DNA of 64,000 nucleotides from Saprospiraceae bacterium (GTDB lineage Bacteria; Bacteroidota; Bacteroidia; Chitinophagales; Saprospiraceae), in NCBI GenBank assembly GCA_016717265.1, contig JADKFX010000001.1, forward strand, positions 868,001-932,000, written 5' to 3'. Of the stretch, positions 43,254-51,701 are shown one piece after another. Within the stretch, counting starts at the first letter, position 1. Every line of letters starts with the position of its first letter. Under the pieces are notes generated by a model. It was not told the DNA's origin. It ran no database searches and was given only the letters and a program-made list of their open reading frames with translations. Made by a program: the position numbers and the translations under genes.

Positions 43254-43550
43254 TCAAGCATCATTTTTAACCTGCTCAAAACTATTTGCTTCCGGTTTAG
43301 CATCGAATAAAATTTTTGTTTTTGCCCAGGTAGTCTTAAATAAATTCGATTTTCGATATGCTTCTAAATCTTCTATTGAATTCCAATGACTTAAAGTACT
43401 TAAAATAGTAGGATTTAATTTATCTTGTAATAATTTCACATCTAAACAACCTGGAAACGATTTAATCAAGGGCGAAGATTCAAAATAAATAGTTTTAAAG
43501 GTATTTATTTCGGCTGGTTTAAAATACATCTTTACAAATCGGATAATCAT
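43254..43550 (-). CDS. ABM-domain putative monooxygenase
   Basis: The 98-residue protein has the antibiotic biosynthesis monooxygenase (ABM) fold pattern: MIIRFVKMYFKP, SPLIKSFPGCLDVKLLQDK, and LSHWNSIEDLEAYRKSNLFK. Small ABM proteins act as quinol monooxygenases or haem-degrading enzymes, or have unknown roles, as dimers in the cytosol. The W-x-S-x-E-x-L-E-x-Y-R-x-S segment is typical of the family. No functional partner is nearby. Confidence 0.85.
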   Translation of the reverse strand: MIIRFVKMYFKPAEINTFKTIYFESSPLIKSFPGCLDVKLLQDKLNPTILSTLSHWNSIEDLEAYRKSNLFKTTWAKTKILFDAKPEANSFEQVKNDA

Positions 43551-43622
43551 GTGGTTTTTATATTATGAATTTGTTATTTATTCAACAATATTAGTTTAAA
43601 ATTCGTAATAATTTCAAGTCTA

Positions 43623-43654
43623 TTTGTGAATTTCAATCAAAAAACATAGATTTG
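43623..43654 (+). promoter_or_regulatory. Promoter of phoH
   Basis: TTTG at 43623-43626, a 20-base spacer and TAGATTTG at 43647-43654 match the Bacteroidota consensus fully. Transcription should begin near 43660, about 30 bases before the TTG start at 43692. It also supports a leader too short for any earlier start codon. Confidence 0.75.
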
Positions 43655-43691
43655 TATATTAATTTTTAATAACCTCTAAAATTTACACTAT

Positions 43692-44678
43692 TTGTCACAA
43701 AGTGAAATCATTCTTACCGTTGAAAATGTGGATCCGGTAGCATTGTTTGGAGAAAACAACATCAAGTTAAATTTAATTCGAAAATCGTTTCCAGATATTA
43801 CGATTACATCGAGAGGTTCTTTAATTAAAATTTTAGGTAAAAAGAAGGAAACGCAAACAGTTAAAGAAAAAATTGAATTGATGGTAAAAGTTCTTCGGGA
43901 ACGCAAAGAGTTAACTGTTAAAACAGTGGAAGATCTTTTATTAGGGGAAAATCCTTATCATACCCAAGCTACACCAAATGAAAGTAAAACAGTTTTAGTA
44001 CATGGTAGAGACGGGAAAGTTATATTTGCTAAAACGAAGAATCAGCAGCTTCTTGTGGATGCAAGTAATACGAATGATGTAGTTTTCGCAATTGGTCCTG
44101 CAGGTACTGGGAAAACTTATACAGCGGTTGCCATCGCAGTAAGAGCACTTAAGAATAAAGAAGTTCGCAAAATTATACTGACCCGCCCGGCGGTAGAAGC
44201 TGGCGAAAGTCTTGGCTTTTTGCCGGGCGATTTAAAAGAAAAAATTGATCCCTATTTAAGGCCATTGTATGATGCATTGGATGACATGATACCAGCTGAA
44301 CGGCTGGCGCATTTTATGGAAACCCGAGTCATTGAAATAGCGCCTTTAGCATTTATGAGAGGTCGTACACTAGATCATGCCTTTATTATTCTTGACGAGG
44401 CACAGAATTGTACTCCTTTACAATTAAAAATGTTTTTAACTCGAATGGGCCCCTCTGCAAAATCTATTATTACAGGAGATTTATCACAAATTGATTTGCC
44501 CTATAATCAAGCTTCCGGTTTACGCCATGCAACGAAGTTGCTCCAAAATATTTATGGAATTACTTCGATCTACTTGAATCGGGATGATGTAGTTCGACAT
44601 CGTTTGGTAAAAGATATCCTTAAGGCATATGAAACCTTGGATAAAGACCGAAGAAAAAGAGCGGGCGAAGAAGAATAA
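43692..44678 (+). CDS. phoH: PhoH-family ATPase, TTG start
   Basis: This 328-residue protein has the PhoH P-loop domain: Walker A GPAGTGKTYTAVA, RPAVEAGESLGFLPGDLKEK, Walker B IILDEAQNCTPLQLKMFLTR, and ITGDLSQIDLP. The N-terminal 100 residues are a KH-like region. PhoH/YbeZ proteins bind ATP and are linked to RNA metabolism and ribosome maturation with YbeY. The only possible start is TTG at 43692: an in-frame stop lies at 43677-43679 and the next in-frame ATG is about 60 residues inside. Translation from TTG gives the normal family N-terminus. Confidence 0.95.
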   Translation: MSQSEIILTVENVDPVALFGENNIKLNLIRKSFPDITITSRGSLIKILGKKKETQTVKEKIELMVKVLRERKELTVKTVEDLLLGENPYHTQATPNESKTVLVHGRDGKVIFAKTKNQQLLVDASNTNDVVFAIGPAGTGKTYTAVAIAVRALKNKEVRKIILTRPAVEAGESLGFLPGDLKEKIDPYLRPLYDALDDMIPAERLAHFMETRVIEIAPLAFMRGRTLDHAFIILDEAQNCTPLQLKMFLTRMGPSAKSIITGDLSQIDLPYNQASGLRHATKLLQNIYGITSIYLNRDDVVRHRLVKDILKAYETLDKDRRKRAGEEE

Positions 44679-44898
44679 TTTTTAGCCTGTTCTATTTTTT
44701 ATTTCTGACCTCAAAATATTCAGATATCTGTTTTCCGTGAAAGAATGTTTGAGTTTTAAATTGAATCCTAATAAAATTTTGATATTGAATCAAATGCTAA
44801 ATTAACATTTAGTCATATGAATTGTTAACGTTCTTAAAATATTAGCGTATTCGCTTTTTAAAATAGAACTTAGTGTTTAATTCTTTAAATCTAATCTT

Positions 44899-46392
44899 AT
44901 GAATTGGAATTTCTTGTTTGTTTTTATGTTTACGAGTCTGGCTATTTTTCAAGGTAAGGCACAAACTATATTAAATGTTGGTCCAGGAAGAACTTATAGC
45001 AATCCTGCTCAAGCAGCAGCTGTTGCAAAACCTGGTGATACGATTCTTATCCATCCCGCTTCTTATACAGGAACTTTCTTTATAGAAAATTTAAAAGGAA
45101 GCCCTGCTAAATGGATTTACATCAGGGGCACTAATAAAGATCAGGTTATTTTTCAAGGTGGTACAGAATCTATGCATTTTTCGGATCCGAATTATTTACA
45201 TATTTCGAATATTACAATCGCTGGCCAAACAGGAAATGGAATGAATATCGATGATGGTGGCAGCTATGATTCACCTGCAAAAAAACTTGTAATAGATCAG
45301 TGTATCTTTAAAAATATTGCTGCAACAGGTAACAATGATATGCTCAAACTTTCAGGATTAGATTCTTTTGTTATATCAAATTGTATTTTTGAAAATGGAG
45401 CTGCCGGAGGAAGTGGAATTGATATGGTCGGTTGTCATGTTGGTACGTTTATTAAAAATAAGTTTACAAATATGGGTAGCAATTCTATACAAGCGAAAGG
45501 TGGTACCAGCAATTTGCATATTGAACGCAATTATTTTGTAAACGGTGGACAACGTTCCTTAAATTTGGGAGGGAGTACCGGTGCAGCATTTTTTAGACCT
45601 ATCGGTGCAAATTATGAAGCAAAAGATTTATTAGTAACAGCAAATATTTTTGAAGGTTCCTGGTGCCCAATTGCTTATGTTGGTTCTCGAAATGTGGTGG
45701 TTTCGAATAATACCATAATTCAACCTCAAAACTGGATTATCCGAATCCTACAGGAAAGCAGTGACACTTCATATTATCAATCTTGCGCTAACAATAGCTT
45801 TAATAATAATATTGTTGTTGTAACCAACTCACTTTCTACAGATGTAAATATTGGACCCAATACCTTGCCAGCTACCTTTAAATTTTCTAATAATCTGTGG
45901 TATCATTTGCAAAATACAAGCTGGAGAGGTCCACAATTACCAACTCCTGAAACAAATGCAATCATCCAAAAAAACCCATTGTTTACAGATTTTGCAAACA
46001 AAAATTATAACCTTACTGCAAATTCACCTGCAATAGGAAAAGGGAAGCCATACAATGGAATATTGTTTGATTATGCCGATAAACAATTTAAAAATCCACC
46101 TTCCATTGGAGCATTTGAAGGAAATTTGACCATTGCAAACAAAGAAAACAATACCATAAATAGTATAGAATTATTTCCAAATCCTGCAACAGATTATATA
46201 ATTCTTGATAAACTATCCATGCTTGTAAAAATTCAATTAACTAATTTAAATGGTCAACTCATAGAGGAACTGAATTGTAATGCTTCAAAAATTCAAATCA
46301 ATATAAAGAATTATCCTGTAGGCTTATATGTTTTAAATGTCTTGGATTTAAAAACAAATGCAAAAAAATTATTTATTATCCAGAAAATTTAA
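44899..46392 (+). CDS. Secreted right-handed beta-helix protein with T9SS sorting domain
   Basis: The 497-residue protein has a signal peptide (LFVFMFTSLAIFQGKAQ) and then NVGPGRTYSNPAQAAAVAKP, a common opening of secreted parallel beta-helix proteins. Helix rungs include KLVIDQCIFKNIAATGN, FVISNCIFENGAAGG and IERNYFVNGGQRSLNLG. The C-terminal part from about residue 425 is a T9SS type A domain (LFPNPATDYIILDKL, ending KLFIIQKI). Such helices often bind or cleave polysaccharides. No lyase residues can be named with confidence. It is a single gene. Confidence 0.88.
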   Translation: MNWNFLFVFMFTSLAIFQGKAQTILNVGPGRTYSNPAQAAAVAKPGDTILIHPASYTGTFFIENLKGSPAKWIYIRGTNKDQVIFQGGTESMHFSDPNYLHISNITIAGQTGNGMNIDDGGSYDSPAKKLVIDQCIFKNIAATGNNDMLKLSGLDSFVISNCIFENGAAGGSGIDMVGCHVGTFIKNKFTNMGSNSIQAKGGTSNLHIERNYFVNGGQRSLNLGGSTGAAFFRPIGANYEAKDLLVTANIFEGSWCPIAYVGSRNVVVSNNTIIQPQNWIIRILQESSDTSYYQSCANNSFNNNIVVVTNSLSTDVNIGPNTLPATFKFSNNLWYHLQNTSWRGPQLPTPETNAIIQKNPLFTDFANKNYNLTANSPAIGKGKPYNGILFDYADKQFKNPPSIGAFEGNLTIANKENNTINSIELFPNPATDYIILDKLSMLVKIQLTNLNGQLIEELNCNASKIQINIKNYPVGLYVLNVLDLKTNAKKLFIIQKI

Positions 46393-46448
46393 AGGAGTAA
46401 TATGCATGGCCATATTATAAATATGGATTTATATTTAAATAATGGATT

Positions 46449-47885
46449 TTATTTTTTAGGTTTGAGTTCATAGTTGTAAATATAAAAACAGTATATGGAT
46501 AATACAATAAGTGAAAAAAGATGTTTGATCCAAAAATTCAGATCAAGGTACAAATATATTTTTGGAAGAAACCATGCTATAAGAATACTGGTTATCAAAT
46601 AAATACTCATTTTTAAAATAGCATAAGGAATTGGAAAATATTTTTGACCTTGTGTATAAGCCATATAACAAATAAAAAAATAGCAAATCACATTTGCAAA
46701 AGCTGCTGAAGAATTTCCAAAATAAGGTATTAAAAAGATATTCAATCCGATCATCATAAACATACCACTAAGACTAATGATGGCCATCATATAATTGCGG
46801 TCTGCTAATTTGTACCAGCTAGAAAAATTAGCATAAATTCCAGCGAAAATATTTGCAAGTAAAAGAATATTCACTAAAAACAACTCGCTGCGAAAATTTT
46901 TATCCAATAAATTAGCTAATAAGTCCAGGTACAAACAAGTTCCTAAATAAATTACACTACAGGTAATTACAAAATATAATGAAACTTTGGCAAATACGGC
47001 TTTTGAATTTTCTACACTCATATTTCTAAAGAAAAATGGTTCTGCAGCATAATTAAAAGCAGTAACAAATAAGTTCATAATTACAGCTAAGCGCACGGCA
47101 GCATTATATTGACTGCTTGTATCTAAATTTTCTATTATAGAACCGGGAAGAAAATATTTTAAAATGCTAGTAGAGCCATATTGTATAAAAATAAATGAAA
47201 GCGTAACCAGTATTAATGGAAAGGCGTAATTCAAAATCTTTTTGGATAGAGACCAATCGGCTTTTGCAATGGACTCTTTAAATTCAGGGAGTAGAAATAT
47301 AAAAACGACAATACTCGAAATTAAATTTGCCAGAATGACAAATTCTAATTTCTTAGCAGGTGTTCCATCTATAAAGTTAATAAAAGCAAGAACTAAAATA
47401 ATATTAAGCAAGAGCCCGGTTAATTTTATCCATGCATAACGGAAAGCTCGCTTTTGATATCTCAATTTAGAAAAGGGTAACGAACTGATGACATCCAATA
47501 ATGCAATCCAACCAGCCATATAGATTACCATTCTCAAATTAGGATATTGTAAAAAATCTTCTATAGGTTTAATAAACACATACAATAACACAATGAAAAT
47601 TAGGGATATAAAAAAAACCATCTGACTAGCAAGAGGATAAATGCTGGATTTATATTTTTCATCGGAAACAAAACGGAAAAATGTGGTCTCCATTCTCAAG
47701 CTTAGCAAACCTAAAAACAGCGCAATTAAAAAGTATACTTCTGCATAAATTGAGAAAAATGCACGATCTGATGCGAAAACACGAGTAAGATAGACGGTGA
47801 CTAATAAAAAGTTGAGTAATCGGCCTAGTGAATAACTCAGACCGTAAATCATTGTTTCTTTTGCGAGAGATTTTAAGCTAGCCAC
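46449..47885 (-). CDS. Polysaccharide flippase (Wzx/MOP family)
   Basis: This 478-residue membrane protein has about 12-14 helices and begins KSLAKETMIYGLSYSLGRLL, the amphipathic N-terminal pattern of the oligosaccharide flippase group. Members move lipid-linked glycan units across the inner membrane for O-antigen, capsule or exopolysaccharide. No glycosyltransferase genes are beside it, so the substrate is open. It is divergent from the M42 peptidase gene. Confidence 0.88.
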   Translation of the reverse strand: MASLKSLAKETMIYGLSYSLGRLLNFLLVTVYLTRVFASDRAFFSIYAEVYFLIALFLGLLSLRMETTFFRFVSDEKYKSSIYPLASQMVFFISLIFIVLLYVFIKPIEDFLQYPNLRMVIYMAGWIALLDVISSLPFSKLRYQKRAFRYAWIKLTGLLLNIILVLAFINFIDGTPAKKLEFVILANLISSIVVFIFLLPEFKESIAKADWSLSKKILNYAFPLILVTLSFIFIQYGSTSILKYFLPGSIIENLDTSSQYNAAVRLAVIMNLFVTAFNYAAEPFFFRNMSVENSKAVFAKVSLYFVITCSVIYLGTCLYLDLLANLLDKNFRSELFLVNILLLANIFAGIYANFSSWYKLADRNYMMAIISLSGMFMMIGLNIFLIPYFGNSSAAFANVICYFFICYMAYTQGQKYFPIPYAILKMSIYLITSILIAWFLPKIYLYLDLNFWIKHLFSLIVLSIYCFYIYNYELKPKK

Positions 47886-47983
47886 TCAGCAAAGGTCATA
47901 AAAATCAACTGAATACATAGTATGAAAAGCCATATTTATTGTTTTGATCCAGAACCTTTAAATTAGCGCCTTCGGAAAACAAT

Positions 47984-49030
47984 ATGGTGGATATTGAATT
48001 ATTGAAAAAAATATGCTTGACACCGGGTGCTCCCGGATTTGAACAGCCCATTCGTGCTTTATTAATGCAGGAGATGGAAGGCTATGCTGATGATGTTCAA
48101 ATAGACCCAATGGGTAATCTTATTGTCTTTATTAAAGGGATTTCTTCTTCAAAATTGATGTTGACAGCACATATGGATGAGATTTCTTTTATTGTGCAAC
48201 ATATTGACGATGACGGATTTATTAGGTTTTTACCCCTGGGTGGATTTGATGCCAAAACCTTAACAGCGCAACGCGTTAAAATCCATGGAAAAAAGGAGGT
48301 TATTGGAGTTATGGGATCAAAACCAATTCATCTGATGAATCCAGATGAACGCAATAAGGCAGCTCAAATTAAAGATTATTTTATAGATACCGGACTTCCA
48401 AAAGCGGAACTTGAAAAGTACATTTCAATTGGTAATCCTATTACCAGAGAGCGAGAATTAATTCAAATGGGAAAATGTATCAATTCAAAATCCTTGGATA
48501 ATCGCATTTCTGTATATGTATTATTAGAAATCATAAAAGCTTTTGGAAAAGCAAAACCAGAACTTGACCTCTATGCAGTTTTTACAGTTCAGGAAGAAGT
48601 TGGATTGCGTGGAGCAAAATCGGCTGCACATCGAATAGCACCAGATTATGCAATTAATATTGACACTACCATTGCTTTTGATGTACCAGGAGCACAAGCA
48701 CATGAGATGATCACAAAATTAGGAAATGGAGTGGCTATAAAATTTTATGATAGCAGTGTGATTCCAGATTACCGTATGGTGAATTTTTTAAAGGAATGCG
48801 CAGATATGGAAAAAATAAAATGGCAAGCTGAATTACTTTCTGGCGGAGGCACAGATACCGGAGCTGTTCAGACTTCGGGAAATGGAAGTATTGCAGGTGC
48901 TATTTCTATTCCAACAAGACATATACATCAAGTAATAGAAATGGTACATGAAGAAGATGTGCTATCGGCTATCCAATTATTAAATATATCAATCAAGCAA
49001 ATAACTAAATTCAATTTTGAATTTAAATAA
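47984..49030 (+). CDS. M42-family metallo-aminopeptidase
   Basis: This cytosolic peptidase of 348 residues belongs to the M42 family (glutamyl aminopeptidase, once called endoglucanase M), which forms large tetrahedral complexes. Metal and catalytic residues are visible: His and Asp in LTAHMDE, LDNRISVYVLLE, Glu pair in VQEEVGLRGAK, Asp in YAINIDTTIA, and the C-terminal His in TRHIHQVIEMVH. The motif GGGTDTGAVQTSGNG is typical. The pterin dehydratase gene follows by 26 bases. Confidence 0.94.
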   Translation: MVDIELLKKICLTPGAPGFEQPIRALLMQEMEGYADDVQIDPMGNLIVFIKGISSSKLMLTAHMDEISFIVQHIDDDGFIRFLPLGGFDAKTLTAQRVKIHGKKEVIGVMGSKPIHLMNPDERNKAAQIKDYFIDTGLPKAELEKYISIGNPITRERELIQMGKCINSKSLDNRISVYVLLEIIKAFGKAKPELDLYAVFTVQEEVGLRGAKSAAHRIAPDYAINIDTTIAFDVPGAQAHEMITKLGNGVAIKFYDSSVIPDYRMVNFLKECADMEKIKWQAELLSGGGTDTGAVQTSGNGSIAGAISIPTRHIHQVIEMVHEEDVLSAIQLLNISIKQITKFNFEFK

Positions 49031-49056
49031 TTGAAAATCAAATTAAAACGAAAATC

Positions 49057-49302
49057 ATGTGGCAAGAAATTAACAATAAGATGGAAGCTTCCTTTGAATT
49101 CCGGGATTTTGGAGAAGCTTTTGCATTTATGACAGAAGTTGCTTTTCAAGCAGAAAAATTAAATCATCATCCAGATTGGTCAAATTCATGGAATCTTGTA
49201 AATATTAGTTTGACTACCCATGATGAAGGAGATACGATTACTGAAAAAGATCACCGTTTAGCGGGTGAAATTGATCGTTTGTATAAAAAATACGCTAAAT
49301 AA
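49057..49302 (+). CDS. phhB: Pterin-4a-carbinolamine dehydratase, short form
   Basis: The 81-residue protein has the family active site: HHPDWSNSWNLVNISLTTH followed by a late Asp (EKDHRLAGEIDRLY). PCD recycles the pterin cofactor of aromatic amino acid hydroxylases and can act in other pterin pathways. It is shorter than the 100-residue norm at the N-terminus, beginning only about 25 residues before the HHPDW motif. The start ATG at 49057 is well placed between the M42 and aminotransferase genes, likely one operon. Confidence 0.9.
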   Translation: MWQEINNKMEASFEFRDFGEAFAFMTEVAFQAEKLNHHPDWSNSWNLVNISLTTHDEGDTITEKDHRLAGEIDRLYKKYAK

Positions 49303-49332
49303 TTTCAAAAATTTAGAGCATACAATTTATCT

Positions 49333-50484
49333 ATGGCACTGGCAATAAAAAGTAAGTTACCAGCATCAGGTCTTTCGATTTTTGCCAGGATGACTGCAGC
49401 AGCTATTGAATTTGATGCTATTAATCTGGCTCAGGGATTTCCAAATTTTAGTCCGCCGACTGCATTGTTTGATTATTTATTGGAAGCATGTCAAAATGGT
49501 TTTAATCAATATGCACCAATGCCTGGCCATCCAGCATTGCGAAAACAAATTGCAAAACGATTAGAATCAGATTATTTTTTCAAGGCAAATTCGGATTCCG
49601 AAATAACCATTACAGCGGGGGCAACACAAGCGATCTATACGCTTATTTCAGCGTTTATAAAACCAGGAGACAAAGCAATAATTTTCGAACCCGCCTATGA
49701 TTCTTATGGACCTGCGATATTAGTAAATGGAGGAATTCCAATTTATTTAAAGCTTGAATTACCAAATTTTAAGATACCCTGGGATGCATTGGAGAAGGTT
49801 TTGAAAAACGAAAAAATAAAACTGCTACTTATTAATAATCCACATAATCCGGCAGGCAGAATATTAACTGCGGAAGATTTAGAACGTTTGTATCAATTGA
49901 CAAAAGATTTGGATATTTTGTTGATTTGGGATGAAGTATATGACTTGTTAGTTTTTGATTCAAATAAACATCAAAGCGCTTTACAACACCCTGGATTAAT
50001 GGAGTATTCAGGTGTGGTTTTTTCAATGGGTAAAACCTTACACAATACGGGTTGGAAAATTGGATACACGATTGCAAAATCAAATATCACACAAGAAATC
50101 AGAAAGCTTCATCAATTCACTGTATTTTCTGTTAATACGCCAGCGCAATATGCAATTGCTCGTTTTATGGAAGAGCAAGCAATTTTTTTTAAAACGCTTC
50201 CAAAGTTTTATGAGCATAAGCGGGATTTCTTTTTCGAACAAATGAAGCATACAACTTTTGAGTTTTTACCATGTGAAGGTTCCTATTTTGCTTTGGCGAA
50301 TATTGAAAAGCTTACTGACAAATCAGATTTGGAGTATGCTATGGAATTAGTTGAAAAAAGCAGGGTAGCTGTAATTCCAATTTCCGCATTTTATCACGAT
50401 GGATTTGACCCACGAATGCTTCGATTTTGTTTTGCTAAGACAGAAGACACAATTCTGGAGGCGGCCAAAAGATTGGCCATGTGA
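49333..50484 (+). CDS. Class I aminotransferase, methionine aminotransferase / KAT-like
   Basis: The 383-residue PLP enzyme begins with INLAQGFPNFSPPTALFDYL, the marker of the kynurenine/methionine aminotransferase (YbdL) branch. The cofactor pocket shows NNPHNPAGR, WDEVYDLLVFD and the lysine in FSMGKTLHNTGWKIGY (SxGKTLxNTGWKxGY). YbdL-type enzymes make methionine from its keto acid in the methionine salvage pathway. KAT enzymes act on kynurenine. Sequence alone does not separate these; the residue patterns favour the YbdL group. The stop is 160 bases before the convergent tonB stop. Confidence 0.9.
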   Translation: MALAIKSKLPASGLSIFARMTAAAIEFDAINLAQGFPNFSPPTALFDYLLEACQNGFNQYAPMPGHPALRKQIAKRLESDYFFKANSDSEITITAGATQAIYTLISAFIKPGDKAIIFEPAYDSYGPAILVNGGIPIYLKLELPNFKIPWDALEKVLKNEKIKLLLINNPHNPAGRILTAEDLERLYQLTKDLDILLIWDEVYDLLVFDSNKHQSALQHPGLMEYSGVVFSMGKTLHNTGWKIGYTIAKSNITQEIRKLHQFTVFSVNTPAQYAIARFMEEQAIFFKTLPKFYEHKRDFFFEQMKHTTFEFLPCEGSYFALANIEKLTDKSDLEYAMELVEKSRVAVIPISAFYHDGFDPRMLRFCFAKTEDTILEAAKRLAM

Positions 50485-50546
50485 CAATAGATTGAAGGAA
50501 GTTACCTAATTTTTACTAATTTATCGAATGGCATTTATTGAATTGG

Positions 50547-50567
50547 TCTGTACAATTTTTGTACAGA
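50547..50567. terminator. Hairpin between convergent aminotransferase and tonB genes
   Basis: TCTGTACAA and TTGTACAGA are perfect nine-base arms around TTT. The site lies between two genes that converge, 63 bases after the aminotransferase stop. T-runs are short on both sides, so it is a moderate candidate for a bidirectional terminator. Confidence 0.5.
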
Positions 50568-50649
50568 TAATTCTTAACTTAGTAAGCGTCAAGATCTATG
50601 GACTGCTAGACTATAAGGCCAAATTTATGAAAAGCAAATCGCCAAGCTT

Positions 50650-51462
50650 TTATTTCAACTTAAACTGTACCGGCAATACCAATTTAACGGAAACAGGAAC
50701 ACCATTATGTTTTCCATGTTTCCATCTAGGCATATTTTGAATTACCCGGATTATTTCTTCATCACAACCACCCCCAATTCCTCTAAGAATATTTATGGAA
50801 TGTGGCATTCCATATTTATCTATAATAAATTCCAAAATAACTTTTCCTTCTATATGATTGTCTCTTGCTATTTGAGGATACCGAATATTTTTAGACAGAT
50901 AACTATATAAATCTTTTTCATTGGATCCAAACATTGGCATCACTTCTGCAAATCGAATTGCTTCTGCGCTAGCCCCATTGGATTCAATGAAATCAGGACC
51001 AGAACCAGTATTGTTACCGGAGATTGTGCCATCCGGATTTTCTACATTGTCAGAACCAGTAGGAATACCTATAGTAGAATTCATTTCAGGTTTTAGAATT
51101 GGATCTTCTTTCGTTAACAAAGAGTCATCTTTAACCACATGAAATAAATTTGCGTTGTTGGATTTTGGCAATTTAGTTAAAATTGCTTTTTTTATGATTC
51201 TAGCTTTCTCAATCTTTGGATCTACCAGGATATCATGCCATTTAGAATCATCAGAAATGTTTACAACAGCTATTGGATCTTTTAATTTATCAATAATATT
51301 AGGAGAATAGATTCCGATTACAAATAATGACATTGCAACGATCATAGCTTTTAGCATATTTTGAGAATTCGTTTTTCTCAATAAGTAAGCACCATAAGCT
51401 TTGTTCCGGTTTTCAAAAACCAGATCTGTTAAATCCATGGAAGAATAGAATGAAGTTTTCAT
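50650..51462 (-). CDS. Energy transducer TonB-family protein
   Basis: The 270-residue protein follows the Bacteroidota TonB design: a cytoplasmic start (LVFENRNKAYGAYLLRKTNS), one membrane helix (MIVAMSLFVIGIYSPNII), a polar periplasmic linker, and a C-terminal TonB domain (NIRYPQIARDNHIEGKVILE, GGGCDEEIIRVIQNMPRWK, ending VQFKLK). It couples the proton gradient to outer-membrane transporters. No exbB, exbD or TonB-dependent receptor gene is near. NRNKAYGAYxLR is typical of the BlaR1/TonB-like group. Confidence 0.93.
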   Translation of the reverse strand: MKTSFYSSMDLTDLVFENRNKAYGAYLLRKTNSQNMLKAMIVAMSLFVIGIYSPNIIDKLKDPIAVVNISDDSKWHDILVDPKIEKARIIKKAILTKLPKSNNANLFHVVKDDSLLTKEDPILKPEMNSTIGIPTGSDNVENPDGTISGNNTGSGPDFIESNGASAEAIRFAEVMPMFGSNEKDLYSYLSKNIRYPQIARDNHIEGKVILEFIIDKYGMPHSINILRGIGGGCDEEIIRVIQNMPRWKHGKHNGVPVSVKLVLPVQFKLK

Positions 51463-51701
51463 CTTTATAGATTTTAAATGTACTATAAAAGGAAAACGTA
51501 TACGAAATGGAAAACGTTACTGAAAGATCCAAGTATTTTCAATTTGGAAATTCAAGGTAGTTTGATTTCCATAATTTTGGATATAGAATTCCATCCAATA
51601 GGTATACCGATAATTTAAGATTTTAGGAATCGGGATCGCTTTTAAACCGTCATTATTTCTTTATCTTTTAGTTCCACAATTTTATCAATTTTGGAACTAT
51701 A

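Noticed and set aside
46403..46422. TAATATG...CATATTA inverted repeat after the beta-helix gene as a terminator
   Set aside because: Seven A/T-rich pairs without a T-run; likely chance in this DNA.
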